Shown piece after piece: positions 8,821 through 17,227 of a stretch of 41,574 nucleotides of DNA. Position numbers and translations under genes: made by a program. This stretch comes from Bacillus canaveralius (GTDB taxonomy: Bacteria > Bacillota > Bacilli > Bacillales > Cytobacillaceae): positions 1 to 41,574 of the forward strand of contig NZ_PGVA01000033.1 in NCBI RefSeq assembly GCF_002860125.1. Reading direction: 5' to 3'. Under the pieces are notes generated by a model. It was not told the origin of the DNA, searched no databases, and worked only from the letters and a program-made list of their open reading frames with translations. The first letter of the stretch is position 1, and every line of letters begins with the position of its first letter.

Positions 8821-9558
8821 ATGAAAATTCGTCAAGATGCATGGACAGAAGAAAATGATTTATTGCTGGCGGAAACCGTTTTGCGCCACGTCAGGGAAGG
8901 CAGTACTCAATTAAACGCTTTTGAAGAGGTCGGAGACAAACTTAATAGAACATCCGCAGCGTGCGGCTTTAGATGGAATGCAGTCGTCCGCCACCGTTAT
9001 GAAAAAGCGCTTCAGATCGCAAAAAAGCAGCGTAAACAAAGGCAAAGAATTCTCGGAAAAGACCAGAGCGGCAAGAAAAAGCTGCTGTACAATCCTCCAG
9101 CCCCGACCATAGAAGTGTTTACACCTATTGAGACGGGAGAGCCGGTTGAAACAACTGATTCTACTGATTTTGTTGAAACGGTCGACGCCCGCGAAGCATA
9201 CGTTCCTGAATTTGATTATGAACCTGCCATTCCAGCCGTAACAACCACTGCACTTAATCTTGATATGGTAATTGCCTACTTGCAAAACATAAATACCTCG
9301 AACTTGCATGGTGACATCCTGAAGAGCGAGAATGAAAGATTAAAACGCGAAATTGCCGAATTGAAAAAGGAAAACGAAGAGTTGACCGGAAAAATCGAAA
9401 GTCTTGAACAGGATACGGTTATGATTCAGGAAGATTACGAGATGTTAATGAAAATTATGAATCGAGCCAGAAAACTCGCGTTATTTGAAGAAGAAGAGCG
9501 TCCAGCCACTAAATTTAAGATGGATAGGAACGGCAATCTTGAAAAAGTGGCAGAATAG
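8821..9558 (+). CDS. rsfA: Prespore-specific transcription factor RsfA
   Basis: Forespore regulator that modulates sigma-F-dependent genes in B. subtilis. The N-terminal 60 residues form a Myb/SANT-like domain with spaced tryptophans ([23 protein letters not shown]), followed by a basic KKQRKQRQR patch. The middle (about 95-155) is acidic and low complexity. Residues about 163-215 form a leucine/Glu/Lys coiled coil, likely for dimerisation. At 245 residues it is near the length of B. subtilis RsfA. AAGGGAG precedes the ATG, and the hairpin at 9641-9673 ends the unit. Confidence 0.92.
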   Translation: MKIRQDAWTEENDLLLAETVLRHVREGSTQLNAFEEVGDKLNRTSAACGFRWNAVVRHRYEKALQIAKKQRKQRQRILGKDQSGKKKLLYNPPAPTIEVFTPIETGEPVETTDSTDFVETVDAREAYVPEFDYEPAIPAVTTTALNLDMVIAYLQNINTSNLHGDILKSENERLKREIAELKKENEELTGKIESLEQDTVMIQEDYEMLMKIMNRARKLALFEEEERPATKFKMDRNGNLEKVAE

Positions 9559-9640
9559 CGCCGAAAAGGAGCACGTTATTTTACTTCTAAACTTAATAGA
9601 AACGTGGAGAAGGAGAGAGGCAGCACATGCCGATTCCAAG

Positions 9641-9673
9641 AAAAGCCGTGAACTTTTACTGTTCACGGCTTTT
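9641..9673 (+). terminator. rsfA terminator
   Basis: A 13-bp perfect stem (9641-9653 with 9661-9673) with a 7-nt loop and terminal T run, 82 nt after rsfA. Confidence 0.82.
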
Positions 9674-9721
9674 CTGAGCTTCATTCAATCGGGAAAATTT
9701 TGAAAATTGTTTGGGATTTCA

Positions 9722-9829
9722 ATGTCCAGCTCCGACGTACAGGACGTACTAGTGCCGACGTTGCCACAGGACGTGGCGCTCTTAGTCGGCCAGCGCTTGT
9801 CGGCGCTGACCAAGGCGCTTCCGCTTTTC
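9722..9829 (-). repeat. Intergenic repeat element, copy A (simple form)
   Basis: Read on the minus strand it runs from AAAAGCGGAAGCGCC to GGAGCTGGACAT and contains one 63-bp core (9733-9795). The core is repeated at 15869-15931 and 15998-16060 with at most one or two differences. It has two small hairpins with the same GTCCT loop (GCCAC/GTGGC and GTAC/GTAC). The element begins directly at the lipL stop codon, in lipL orientation. Confidence 0.85.
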
Positions 9830-10672
9830 TTATGGGTTTGCGAGAATTTTATCGTTGCGTTCAGCCACTCTCATGTAGTAGCCTTCAAAGAGTGGAATTT
9901 CTTCCGGGCTAAGCTGGCCGCTGGCGAGCTGTTCACTGTGCTGCTTTAATACTTTCATAAACCGCAGCATTACCTCAGGCACCGTCAGGCTTACGCCGAG
10001 CAACTCCGAAAGGGAGGCCATCACAGCAGGAACAATTTCAGGATACTGAAACTTTGTTGATTCGTCTTTTTTTGCCTTTGCATAGAATTCTTTCAGCAGC
10101 CTTGCCCTTGCAGCACCGCTGCCCGAAATGCATAAATAGATTTGAACTGCAACTCCGTTTTGAATGCGCCGCTGCGAAATTCCTGCGAACTTCTTGCCAT
10201 CAATGCTTAAATCATAGCTGCCAGGACAATAAGAACCGGAAATTTCTCCTGCTTCGATATTTTTGTTAAAATCAGCAAACATTTCTTTGACCAGGAACCA
10301 GACCGCCGCATAACCACGATTGATATCAATCCCTTTTTCAGTATCCGGGAAAATAAGCGACAGGTTTAGGACCCCTTCGTCAAGAACAACTGCCAAACCT
10401 CCCGAATTCCTAACAATAGATTGATAACCTGCCGATTCCAGATATTCGATGCCAGCCTCCAGAAAAGGAAGCCTGCTATCCTGTATTCCTAAAACGACAG
10501 TATTATGATGGACCCATGCTCTCGCTGTTGCCGGAGATGAACCTGATCCAACAGAAGCACATAATGTATCATCCATACCAAACGATTGGAGGGCATTAAA
10601 ATGGACCCCAACACTCGATTGGTCAATTAATCTCCATTGTTTTTGACGCAATAATCCAAGCGCCTCGTCCAT
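9830..10672 (-). CDS. lipL: Octanoyl-[GcvH]:protein N-octanoyltransferase LipL
   Basis: Amidotransferase that moves octanoyl from GcvH to E2 subunits in the Bacillus lipoate relay. It is 280 residues from the chosen ATG. The lipoate ligase/LipL fold shows [14 protein letters not shown], the catalytic Cys149 in [10 protein letters not shown] and the conserved Lys in [11 protein letters not shown]. The frame is open to 10705, but ATG 10672 has a clear GAAGGAGT ribosome site and gives the LipL start length. The Cys in SYCPGSYD separates LipL from lipoate ligases. A repeat element abuts the stop. Confidence 0.94.
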   Translation of the reverse strand: MDEALGLLRQKQWRLIDQSSVGVHFNALQSFGMDDTLCASVGSGSSPATARAWVHHNTVVLGIQDSRLPFLEAGIEYLESAGYQSIVRNSGGLAVVLDEGVLNLSLIFPDTEKGIDINRGYAAVWFLVKEMFADFNKNIEAGEISGSYCPGSYDLSIDGKKFAGISQRRIQNGVAVQIYLCISGSGAARARLLKEFYAKAKKDESTKFQYPEIVPAVMASLSELLGVSLTVPEVMLRFMKVLKQHSEQLASGQLSPEEIPLFEGYYMRVAERNDKILANP

Positions 10673-10774
10673 GTCTGTTACTCCTTCATAAATACATACT
10701 ATCATCCTGTTTATTATAGCATAGACCCCTGTAAAACCTTGTAAGGAAGGATCTCGTCCGGTTTAAATAAAAGA

Positions 10775-10796
10775 GCCAGCCTTCATAAGGACTGAC
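10775..10796 (-). terminator. pta terminator
   Basis: A 9-bp stem with a one-base bulge (10775-10783 with 10787-10796), followed on the minus strand by TCTTTTATTT, 24 nt after the pta stop. Confidence 0.65.
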
Positions 10797-10819
10797 CCGG
10801 TTTGGTTGTTATTTGCTAT

Positions 10820-11794
10820 TTATTGCAGTGTCTGGGCAGCCGTAATCAAGGCAAGTTTATATACATCTTCCTCATTACAGCCTCGGGACAAGTCGTTTAC
10901 CGGGCGGTTCAATCCTTGCAGGATCGGGCCGATCGCTTCAAATTTCCCTAAGCGCTGCGCGATTTTATAACCAATATTTCCAGCTTCAAGGCTTGGGAAG
11001 ATGAACACGTTCGCATCTCCTTGCAGTGGAGAATCAGGAGCCTTTTTCTCGGCAACCGCCGGAACGAATGCAGCATCAAACTGAAATTCTCCATCAAGAA
11101 CAAGTAAAGGGTCACGCAGCTTTGCCTCTTGAACCGCTGCTGCTACCTTTTCCGTTTCAGGAGATTTGGCCGAGCCTTTTGTAGAAAAGCTTAGCATTGC
11201 GACGCGAGGTTCGATATCAAACATTCTTGCTGTTTTTGCACTTTCAATCGCAATTTCAGCTAAATCCTGGCTGTCGGGAGCAATGTTAATCGCACAATCG
11301 GCAAAAACGTACTTTTCATCGTTGCGAACCATAATGAAAACACCCGATGTTTTGCGCACGCCTTCTTTCGTTTTAATAATCTGCAGGGCAGGCCTTACCG
11401 TATCCGCTGTTGAATGGGCCGCACCGCTGACAAGCCCATCCGCCCGATTGGCATAGACGAGCATCGTGCCAAAGTAATTTTCATCATGAAGAATTTTGCG
11501 CGCTTCTTCTTCTGTTGCTTTACCTTTTCGTCTTTCCACGAAAGAAGCAATGAGTTCATCCATCATCATAAAGTTGTTTGGATCATAAATTTCTACAGCA
11601 TCAAGAGATACACCAAGATCCTTTGCCTTTGCCTGGATTTCCTCGATATTTCCGATCAAAATAGGGGTTAATAGTTTTTCTGAAGCTAGTCTGCCTGCTG
11701 CTGTCAGGATCCGCTCATCCAAACCTTCGGGAAAAACAATTTTTTTATTTTGCCCGCTTACTTTTTCCTTTAAGGAAGTAAATAAATCGCTCAT
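10820..11794 (-). CDS. pta: Phosphate acetyltransferase Pta
   Basis: Converts acetyl-CoA and phosphate to acetyl phosphate and CoA, the first step of overflow acetate formation. The 324 residues match the short Bacillus form, without the N-terminal regulatory domains of enteric Pta. Family segments are clear: KIVFPEGLDERIL at the N-terminus, DGLVSGAAHSTADTVRPAL (about 119-137) and VFIFPSLEAGNIGYKIAQR (about 262-280). AAGGAGGAA fixes the ATG. It is monocistronic, with a candidate promoter and cre box upstream. Confidence 0.96.
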   Translation of the reverse strand: MSDLFTSLKEKVSGQNKKIVFPEGLDERILTAAGRLASEKLLTPILIGNIEEIQAKAKDLGVSLDAVEIYDPNNFMMMDELIASFVERRKGKATEEEARKILHDENYFGTMLVYANRADGLVSGAAHSTADTVRPALQIIKTKEGVRKTSGVFIMVRNDEKYVFADCAINIAPDSQDLAEIAIESAKTARMFDIEPRVAMLSFSTKGSAKSPETEKVAAAVQEAKLRDPLLVLDGEFQFDAAFVPAVAEKKAPDSPLQGDANVFIFPSLEAGNIGYKIAQRLGKFEAIGPILQGLNRPVNDLSRGCNEEDVYKLALITAAQTLQ

Positions 11795-11825
11795 ATGTAT
11801 TCCTCCTTCATTTCTCTATCCTTTT

Positions 11826-11853
11826 AGAATACTGTAACCCGCGCAAATTTCAA
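11826..11853 (-). promoter_or_regulatory. Candidate pta promoter
   Basis: On the minus strand TTGAAA, a 16-nt spacer and TATTCT, with an inferred start near 11819, about 25 nt before the pta ATG. Confidence 0.4.
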
Positions 11854-11866
11854 GAAGTTAAGTCAC

Positions 11867-11880
11867 TGACAACGGTTCCA
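11867..11880 (-). promoter_or_regulatory. Candidate cre (CcpA) site upstream of pta
   Basis: TGACAACGGTTCCA matches the cre pattern TGNAANCGNWNNCA with one mismatch. Its centre is about 54 bp upstream of the inferred pta start, a position suited to CcpA activation, which is how pta is controlled in B. subtilis. Confidence 0.4.
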
Positions 11881-12043
11881 GCCCAAATGTTTTTGTATTC
11901 TAAAAGTTTCTAATAATCACTAAACTTTGACCGAATCATCTTTAATATTTGTACTCTTTTACAAAATATCCTTTTCACGACTTTTCTAAACGGAAAATAT
12001 TGTCTTAGTTGAGGTTTTGTTCACACGCTTCGCGGAGAAACTG

Positions 12044-12052
12044 TGGTATAGT
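12044..12052 (+). promoter_or_regulatory. Extended -10 promoter of hemQ
   Basis: TGGTATAGT is a TGn-extended -10 element. No convincing -35 is seen. The inferred start is about 30 nt before the hemQ ATG. Confidence 0.45.
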
Positions 12053-12087
12053 ATTCTTTGAATTTAGTCTTTTTAGGAGTGATATGA

Positions 12088-12834
12088 ATGAGTGAAGCAG
12101 CACAAACTCTCGATGGCTGGTATTGCTTGCATGATTTCCGCACGGTCGATTGGACTACCTGGAAGATGCTTTCAAGCGACGAACGTCAGGCAGCCATTCA
12201 TGAATATTTAGGCCTTGTTGAAAAATGGAGTGCTGCCCAGGAGCGCAAAGAGGGCAGCCATGCTTTATACACAATTGTTGGCCAAAAAGCTGACTTTATG
12301 ATGATGATTTTAAGGCCGACCATGGAAGCGTTGAATGAAATTGAAACAGAATTCAACAAAACGAAATTAGCTGAATTTACAACTCCGGCCCACTCTTACG
12401 TATCTGTAGTCGAATTAAGCAATTATTTACCTGCCGATGAAGATCCGTATCAAAACCCGCAAGTCCAAGCCCGTTTGTATCCGATTCTGCCTAAAACAAA
12501 GCATGTTTGCTTTTATCCGATGGACAAGCGGCGGCAAGGCAATGATAACTGGTACATGCTGCCGATGGAAGAACGCCGCAGCCTGATGCGCAGCCATGGC
12601 ATGATTGGCCGCCAGTATGCCGGTATCGTAAAACAAGTGATCACAGGCTCAGTCGGCTTTGACGATTATGAGTGGGGCGTTACATTGTTTGCAGATGAGG
12701 TCCTGCAGTTTAAGAAGCTTGTTTATGAAATGCGTTTTGATGAAGTAAGTGCGCGTTACGGTGAATTTGGCGCTTTCTTCGTTGGTAACCTTTTAGAAGA
12801 AGAAAAAATTGAACAGTTTCTTCATGTAAATTAA
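12088..12834 (+). CDS. hemQ: Coproheme decarboxylase HemQ (ChdC)
   Basis: Last enzyme of the coproporphyrin-dependent heme pathway of Gram-positives: it decarboxylates coproheme III to heme b using peroxide. At 248 residues it has the chlorite-dismutase-like fold. Key residues sit where expected: catalytic Y143 and K147 in FYPMDKRR, and the proximal heme His170 in [22 protein letters not shown] precedes the ATG. It is a single-gene unit with its own promoter and terminator. Heme from this route would also serve the cytochromes encoded later in the window. Confidence 0.96.
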   Translation: MSEAAQTLDGWYCLHDFRTVDWTTWKMLSSDERQAAIHEYLGLVEKWSAAQERKEGSHALYTIVGQKADFMMMILRPTMEALNEIETEFNKTKLAEFTTPAHSYVSVVELSNYLPADEDPYQNPQVQARLYPILPKTKHVCFYPMDKRRQGNDNWYMLPMEERRSLMRSHGMIGRQYAGIVKQVITGSVGFDDYEWGVTLFADEVLQFKKLVYEMRFDEVSARYGEFGAFFVGNLLEEEKIEQFLHVN

Positions 12835-12845
12835 TTTTTCCTGAA

Positions 12846-12873
12846 CTCCCGGCCATGCTGGGAGCTTTTTTTT
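12846..12873 (+). terminator. hemQ terminator
   Basis: An 8-bp stem with a CAT triloop (12846-12864) followed by eight T, 11 nt after the stop. Confidence 0.9.
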
Positions 12874-13042
12874 GCATTAATCTTTAATGCCGCTCATATG
12901 AATGAGATAGTGAGGATGTTAATGCCGAACTCATCTCACCATTCTGGACGGGTTACAAAAGAGAGATGAAAGGATGGCAGCTATTTCCCACAATTGGAGT
13001 TATCTATATCGATTATAAATGAAAGTCACAGGAGGGAAAATG

Positions 13043-13534
13043 ATGAAGCCTACAAACTCTAACCCATACGAACATTATGGAGGCTATCGGCAAATTCAAC
13101 AGCCTTATTACGGAAACGCCGGCGTCGGGCCCACACAGCCTTACGGCGCCCAAGGTTTAGTGTCACCGGGGGTCTATCCGCAAATGACACCAGGCGGACC
13201 GGCTCAACCAGGAACAGTACCAACCGGGGGACCTCAAATTCCTGGTATGCTGCCTCTGGAGGAATCATACGTTGAAAATATCTTACGGTTGAACAGAGGA
13301 AAGCTGGCAACGGTTTATATGACCTTTGAAAACAATCCTGAGTGGAATGCGAAAGTTTTCAAAGGGATCATTGAAGCGGCTGGACGCGATCATCTGATCC
13401 TGAGTGATCCCCAGACAGGCATGCGCTATTTGCTGCTTATGGTAAATCTCGATTATGTTACTTTTGAGGAAGAAATTGAATATGAATATCCATTTGGCGC
13501 TGCACCCGGAATGGCCTCGTATTCGCCGAGGTAA
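13043..13534 (+). CDS. gerQ: Spore coat protein GerQ
   Basis: Coat protein needed in B. subtilis to hold the lytic enzyme CwlJ in the spore coat. It is 163 residues in two parts. Residues 1-72 are low complexity, rich in Gly, Pro, Gln and Tyr. The conserved domain follows (MLPLEESYVENILRLNRGK to the MASYSPR end). ATG 13043 is chosen because GGAGG lies 7 nt before it; ATG 13040 and 13019 are in frame but badly spaced. In B. subtilis, Lys residues near the N-terminus are crosslinked by transglutaminase Tgl. Here only K2 is present in the long N-terminal tail. Confidence 0.93.
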   Translation: MKPTNSNPYEHYGGYRQIQQPYYGNAGVGPTQPYGAQGLVSPGVYPQMTPGGPAQPGTVPTGGPQIPGMLPLEESYVENILRLNRGKLATVYMTFENNPEWNAKVFKGIIEAAGRDHLILSDPQTGMRYLLLMVNLDYVTFEEEIEYEYPFGAAPGMASYSPR

Positions 13535-13557
13535 CAAAGCAAATACTTAATGATCAA

Positions 13558-13589
13558 AAAAAGCTTTGCCATTTTCGGCAAAGCTTTTT
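13558..13589. terminator. Bidirectional terminator between gerQ and ywdK
   Basis: A 13-bp perfect stem (13558-13570 with 13577-13589) with a 6-nt loop and A/T tails, 5 nt past the ywdK stop and 24 nt past gerQ. Confidence 0.92.
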
Positions 13590-13593
13590 ACAT

Positions 13594-13965
13594 TTATAAA
13601 GATTTGACGGCGAATATCACCAACAGGATCCACGCGGCTAAAAATGATAACCCGCCGAGCGGCGTAATTGCACCAAGCATGCCAATGCGGGTGACACTGA
13701 GGATGTATAAGCTGCCTGAGAATAATATAATTCCGATCAGCATAAGCCAGCCCGACCAGGTTAATAAGGAGCTCGCAGGTACCCTTCCTAATAAAATAGC
13801 GATGATCAACAAGCCTGCAGCATGAAACATTTGGTATGTTACCCCTGTTTTCCACGTTTCCAAATACTTCGGTTCAATCTTCCCTTCAAGCCCATGCGCG
13901 CCAAACGCTCCTAAAGCGACAGATAAAAACGCATTAATTGCACCAATGATAATAAAAAGTTTCAT
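13594..13965 (-). CDS. ywdK: DUF423 membrane protein YwdK
   Basis: A 123-residue integral membrane protein of the DUF423 family with four hydrophobic helices (about residues 3-24, 45-61, 68-90 and 96-120). The conserved N-terminal segment GAINAFLSVALGAFGAHGL is present. Its function is unknown. GAGGAGATAG precedes the ATG. It lies 26 bp after ywdI on the same strand and probably forms a unit with ywdI and ung, as in B. subtilis. Confidence 0.92.
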   Translation of the reverse strand: MKLFIIIGAINAFLSVALGAFGAHGLEGKIEPKYLETWKTGVTYQMFHAAGLLIIAILLGRVPASSLLTWSGWLMLIGIILFSGSLYILSVTRIGMLGAITPLGGLSFLAAWILLVIFAVKSL

Positions 13966-13991
13966 ATACTATCTCCTCGTATCTCGACATT

Positions 13992-14270
13992 TTAGAAATC
14001 AAACAATGAATCACCATTTGACCCGTCTTCCATCGCGATTTTTTTTGTCTGCTGGATCGCCATTGGCATCGGCTGTACATCACGCCGATTATCTGCCGGT
14101 TCCTGGCGGTGATGCCGCTTCGGGGCATGGTCATCATCTAGAATGATTTCGCATAAGGCTTTTATAGCATAAATTCGTTCACGCACGCGAGCATCAGCAC
14201 CTTCCCGTTTTGCCAGCACTAATTCTTCCTCTATTTTCCCGATTAACTTCTGAATCGATATATCGTTCAT
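13992..14270 (-). CDS. ywdI: YwdI family protein
   Basis: A 92-residue hydrophilic protein of the YwdI family. The first 45 residues are helical and well ordered (SIQKLIGKIEEELVLAKREG, RERIYAIKALCEIIL). The remainder is His/Arg/Gln-rich and probably disordered, ending in GDSLFDF. The function is unknown. AGAGGTGTAGCG precedes the ATG. Gene order ung, small Cys-rich gene, ywdI, ywdK supports the assignment. Confidence 0.8.
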   Translation of the reverse strand: MNDISIQKLIGKIEEELVLAKREGADARVRERIYAIKALCEIILDDDHAPKRHHRQEPADNRRDVQPMPMAIQQTKKIAMEDGSNGDSLFDF

Positions 14271-14309
14271 CGCTACACCTCTATATTAAAAAAGATCAAG
14301 CTTCTGTTA

Positions 14310-14477
14310 CTATTTCGTTTCATGGCGAAGACATGGTTTTCCGGAAGCCCGGAACACTTCAAGGGAGGGCAGGTTCCTTGATTTAAATTCGTATGCTTTA
14401 CAGCCCTTTGGAAATTTCGGGTCCCATGTCACATAATAATAACGGCACTTTATACAGTTTATCCGTTGTTTCTCCAA
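14310..14477 (-). CDS. Small Cys-rich protein next to ung
   Basis: A 55-residue protein with four Cys (CIKC, then single Cys in KGCKAYEF and GKPCLRHE), suggesting a small zinc- or iron-binding knuckle. The family is found in many bacteria and is often mislabelled uracil-DNA glycosylase; it has none of the Ung catalytic motifs. The TTG at 14477 is preferred because GGGATGG lies 6 nt before it. The frame is also open to TTG 14501, whose ribosome site is poor. It lies 110 bp after ung on the same strand. Confidence 0.7.
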   Translation of the reverse strand: MEKQRINCIKCRYYYVTWDPKFPKGCKAYEFKSRNLPSLEVFRASGKPCLRHETK

Positions 14478-14559
14478 AAATAACCATCCCTTATTTTTCA
14501 ACTTTTTCTCTTATTGTAACGTATAATCGATGATCTTAACACCGCGCAATACTGGTGAC

Positions 14560-14575
14560 AGTTTCACGTGAAACA
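14560..14575. promoter_or_regulatory. parS: parS chromosome-partition site
   Basis: AGTTTCACGTGAAACA matches the Spo0J/ParB site TGTTTCACGTGAAACA at 15 of 16 positions, including the complete 14-bp palindrome GTTTCACGTGAAAC. It is intergenic, just after ung. The central CACGTG marks parS rather than a Noc site (CCCGGG). B. subtilis carries parS sites on the origin-proximal left arm, where this gene order lies. Confidence 0.88.
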
Positions 14576-14587
14576 TGTCGTTTCTTA

Positions 14588-15265
14588 TCAAATATTGTCA
14601 ATTTTCCAGTCTATTTCTTTTTCTCCCATTTGTCTTAATATCTGGTTCACTTTTGAAAAAGGACGGCTGCCAAAGAAGCCCCTTCTTGCCGACAATGGAC
14701 TTGGATGGGATGACAGAATAATGTAATGCCTGTCCGTATCAATCAGCTTTTGCTTCTCTTGAGCGGGACGCCCCCACAATAAAAAAATAACCGGTTCCTC
14801 CCGTTCACTTAATAACGTAATAATCCGGTCAGTAAACAACTCCCAGCCTTTTCCGCGATGAGAGTTCGCTTCACCGTCGCGAACCGTTAACACGGCATTT
14901 AGCAGCAACACACCCTGGTCGGCCCATTTTCGCAAATAGCCGTTGTTCGCAATAGGACAGCCGAGATCATCGTGCAGTTCTTTATACATATTTTTCAACG
15001 AGGGGGGAATTGCTACTCCGGGTTTAACCGAGAAGCTCAAACCGTGCGCCTGGTTCGGGCCATGGTAAGGGTCCTGTCCGAGCAAAACCACTTTCACGTT
15101 TTGATAAGGTGTAAAGCGAAGCGCGTTAAAAACGTCGTGTTGATCCGGGTGTACGGTTTTCTGTTGATATTCTTTCTTTAAAAACTCGCTCAGCTTTATA
15201 TAATAGGGACTGTTAAATTCCGGTTCAAGCAGCTCGGCCCAGTCATTATCCAATATTATTCCCAT
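14588..15265 (-). CDS. ung: Uracil-DNA glycosylase Ung (family 1)
   Basis: Base-excision repair enzyme that removes uracil from DNA. It is 225 residues, normal for the family. The water-activating D65 is in GQDPYHGP, the uracil-pocket segment in GLSFSV, and the catalytic His187 with the minor-groove loop in [21 protein letters not shown] lies 8 nt before the ATG. It is first in a minus-strand group with the Cys-rich gene, ywdI and ywdK. A parS site sits between its stop and the next gene. Confidence 0.97.
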   Translation of the reverse strand: MGIILDNDWAELLEPEFNSPYYIKLSEFLKKEYQQKTVHPDQHDVFNALRFTPYQNVKVVLLGQDPYHGPNQAHGLSFSVKPGVAIPPSLKNMYKELHDDLGCPIANNGYLRKWADQGVLLLNAVLTVRDGEANSHRGKGWELFTDRIITLLSEREEPVIFLLWGRPAQEKQKLIDTDRHYIILSSHPSPLSARRGFFGSRPFSKVNQILRQMGEKEIDWKIDNI

Positions 15266-15375
15266 AGCTTAAACTCCTCCTGATCACGATATAAAGTCAT
15301 GAAGACAACTCTTTCATAAGATACTATCAAACTACCCTTTTCTTTATTTACAAAATCATCAACTTAAAACAAGAA

Positions 15376-15400
15376 GTTTATTTTTATGTACAACGGTTAT
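15376..15400 (+). promoter_or_regulatory. Sigma-B promoter of the YflT-like gene
   Basis: GTTTAT, a 13-nt spacer and GGTTAT: 5/6 matches each to the sigma-B boxes GTTTAA and GGGTAT with correct spacing, 65 nt before the start codon. Confidence 0.65.
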
Positions 15401-15465
15401 AAACATACTATACGAGGAAACAGTTCATCAAGTTTCCCACTATTAATGACAAGGAGGAATTTTTT

Positions 15466-15798
15466 ATGTATAAAGTACAATTAGTCGAAAACGGTGTTCA
15501 AGCCACTGATATGATCGGAGCATTGCAATCAGAAGGTTATTCGAAAGAAGATATTTATATTTTCGCCCACGATAAAAACCGTTCAGAGCACATGACCGAT
15601 GCCACTGACACAGGAGACGTCGGTTTACAAGAGCAAGGCTTGCTTGATTCGGTTGGCAATATGTTTAAATCTCGCGGTGATGAGCTTCGTTCAAAATTCC
15701 GTTCACTTGGTTTAAGTCAATCAGAAGCTGATCGATATGAAGTGGAATTGGACAAAGGAAAACTAGTCATTGTCGCTTCAGATGAAACTGTTCATTAA
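15466..15798 (+). CDS. General stress protein, YflT/GSP17M family
   Basis: A 110-residue soluble protein of the general stress protein 17M family. The N-terminal KVQLVENGVQATDMIGALQSEGYSKEDIYIFAHD is typical: a short alpha/beta unit like those that sense or clamp at membranes. The middle is helical, and the C-terminal strand (GKLVIVAS) closes the fold. The molecular role is unknown; B. subtilis relatives belong to the sigma-B regulon, and a sigma-B-like promoter is present here. An AAGGAGGAA ribosome site fixes the ATG. The repeat element begins just after the stop. Confidence 0.87.
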   Translation: MYKVQLVENGVQATDMIGALQSEGYSKEDIYIFAHDKNRSEHMTDATDTGDVGLQEQGLLDSVGNMFKSRGDELRSKFRSLGLSQSEADRYEVELDKGKLVIVASDETVH

Positions 15799-16073
15799 AA
15801 CGAAAAGCGGAAGCGCCTTGCGGAAACAAACCAAAAGCCGTTTGTTCCTATCGTTCAGCCCCGACAAGCGCTGGCCGACTAAGAACGCCACGTCCTGTGG
15901 CAACGTCGGCACTAGTACGTCCTGTACGTCGAAGGGCCTGACGGTGAAGTCGTTCTTTGACTTCATTGGCAGGACCGAAGCGACTCGAGGGGCTAGGCGC
16001 TGGCCGACTAAGAGCGCCACGTCCTGTGGCAACGTCGGCACTAGTACGTCCTGTACGTCGGAGCTGGACATCG
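15799..16073 (+). repeat. Intergenic repeat element, copy B (composite form)
   Basis: It begins like copy A (AAAAGCGGAAGCGCC) and ends with GGAGCTGGACAT, but holds two 63-bp cores (15869-15931, 15998-16060). Between them is a different palindromic stretch with a GAAGTC/GACTTC hairpin, and AGCCCCGA (from about 15857) is inverted as TCGAGGGGCT (about 15986-15995). This looks like one element inserted in or recombined with another. It begins right at the stop of the upstream gene, in that gene's orientation. The open frames across it (15770-16138 and complement) are not genes. Confidence 0.85.
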
Positions 16074-16116
16074 AAAAGCGAGGGTCACAAAGAAAGTTTT
16101 GTGATCCCTCGCTTTT
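16074..16116. terminator. Bidirectional terminator at the end of the Mo/formate operon
   Basis: A long stem (16074-16091 with 16098-16116, one bulged T) with A/T tails on both sides. It ends moeB 18 nt past its stop and also the transcript coming from the repeat side. Confidence 0.88.
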
Positions 16117-16134
16117 TGATTGTGCAAATCTCTA

Positions 16135-17154
16135 TTAACCAAGCAGCCGCTGATAAATGGTCTTTGCCTGTGATAAATCTTTTGTACCGTGGATAAGCGC
16201 CCGACCATCGTGAAAAATGACGATGCGCTTTTCGTCCGCTTCAGCCGAAATCAAATATGGATTGCCATTTATACGGTATCCAAGGCGTTGAAGCTGGCCT
16301 GCCAAGTCGTTTAAGTTGATTTGTTGTTGGTGCGGCGGCCGAATTTGTACCGTATCCCTTCCGCAAAGCACCGTTGTTTTGGTGTGGTTTTCACTTTCCA
16401 AATAAGGAAAGGTTTTTATGTCCCCGCACGACAGGCAGCCTTTGTCTTTCGCCTTTGTCATTTTCATGCTTGTATATTGATTGCGCCATAAATCAAAGCT
16501 GACAAACGAGGTTCGGATCGCTCCCCAATCCTCAACTAATATTTTCAGGGCTTCAGCTGTCTGATGGGCAATGACCATCTGGACCGCAGGAGCAATAATT
16601 CCGGCCGTATCGCAAGTAAGTCCTTGAATTGGGACGGTTTTAAGCAAGCAGTTCAGGCATGGAGTCCGGCCAGGCAATATCGAAAAGCTCATGCCAAAGC
16701 TGCTGACGCATGCACCATAAATCCACGGGATATTATATTTTTGCGATATGTCATTAAGAGCCATCCTGGTTTCAAAATTATCAGTGGAATCAAGAATTAA
16801 GTCGACTCCCGCGATAAGTTCTTCGAGCATTTCCGGTGTAGCATCACCAATGATCGAACGAATTGACACTTCGGAGTTAATCGCTCTCAGGCGCTTTTCT
16901 GCCGCTACTGCTTTCGGAAGCTTTTCAGCGGCATCTGCTTCTGTATATAGCTGTTGACGCTGAAGGTTGCTGGCTTCCACGTAATCCCTGTCCACAATTG
17001 TCAGCCTGCCAATTCCAGCGCGTGCCAGTGTTTCAGCATTTCCTGATCCCAATGCACCGGCTCCAATAATCAATACATGTTTTTGGCTGATTTTTTGCTG
17101 ACCAGCTTCTCCAATCGAAGGAAATAATACTTGCCGCGAATACCGTTCTGACAT
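16135..17154 (-). CDS. moeB: Molybdopterin-synthase adenylyltransferase MoeB
   Basis: E1-like enzyme that adenylates the C-terminal Gly of MoaD so it can receive sulfur. It is 339 residues from ATG 17154. The Rossmann ATP site GAGALGSGNAE is near residues 33-43, then DRDYVEASNLQRQ. Zinc Cys pairs are CLNC and CLSC, and TCDTAG carries the conserved Cys. The C-terminal 70 residues resemble a short rhodanese-like or family-specific tail. GGGAG lies 9 nt before ATG 17154, so the upstream TTG at 17169 is rejected. It is last in the operon; its substrate moaD is directly upstream. Confidence 0.94.
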   Translation of the reverse strand: MSERYSRQVLFPSIGEAGQQKISQKHVLIIGAGALGSGNAETLARAGIGRLTIVDRDYVEASNLQRQQLYTEADAAEKLPKAVAAEKRLRAINSEVSIRSIIGDATPEMLEELIAGVDLILDSTDNFETRMALNDISQKYNIPWIYGACVSSFGMSFSILPGRTPCLNCLLKTVPIQGLTCDTAGIIAPAVQMVIAHQTAEALKILVEDWGAIRTSFVSFDLWRNQYTSMKMTKAKDKGCLSCGDIKTFPYLESENHTKTTVLCGRDTVQIRPPHQQQINLNDLAGQLQRLGYRINGNPYLISAEADEKRIVIFHDGRALIHGTKDLSQAKTIYQRLLG

Positions 17155-17227
17155 GATAACAACTCCCAATATTTTTGCGAGACGCTTCCTTGTTTGTTAT
17201 TTGTGCCAGGCAAATTGCCTGACTGTT

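Noticed and set aside
9628-9678. 16-codon frame with a strong AGGAG site after rsfA
   Set aside because: It runs directly into the rsfA terminator hairpin and has no family features; probably a chance purine-rich stretch.
14310-14477. Annotation of the small Cys-rich protein as uracil-DNA glycosylase
   Set aside because: It has none of the Ung motifs; the genuine ung is the adjacent gene.
15770-16138. Open frames across the repeat on both strands
   Set aside because: They translate the repeated DNA itself, giving the same peptide twice; no ribosome site.
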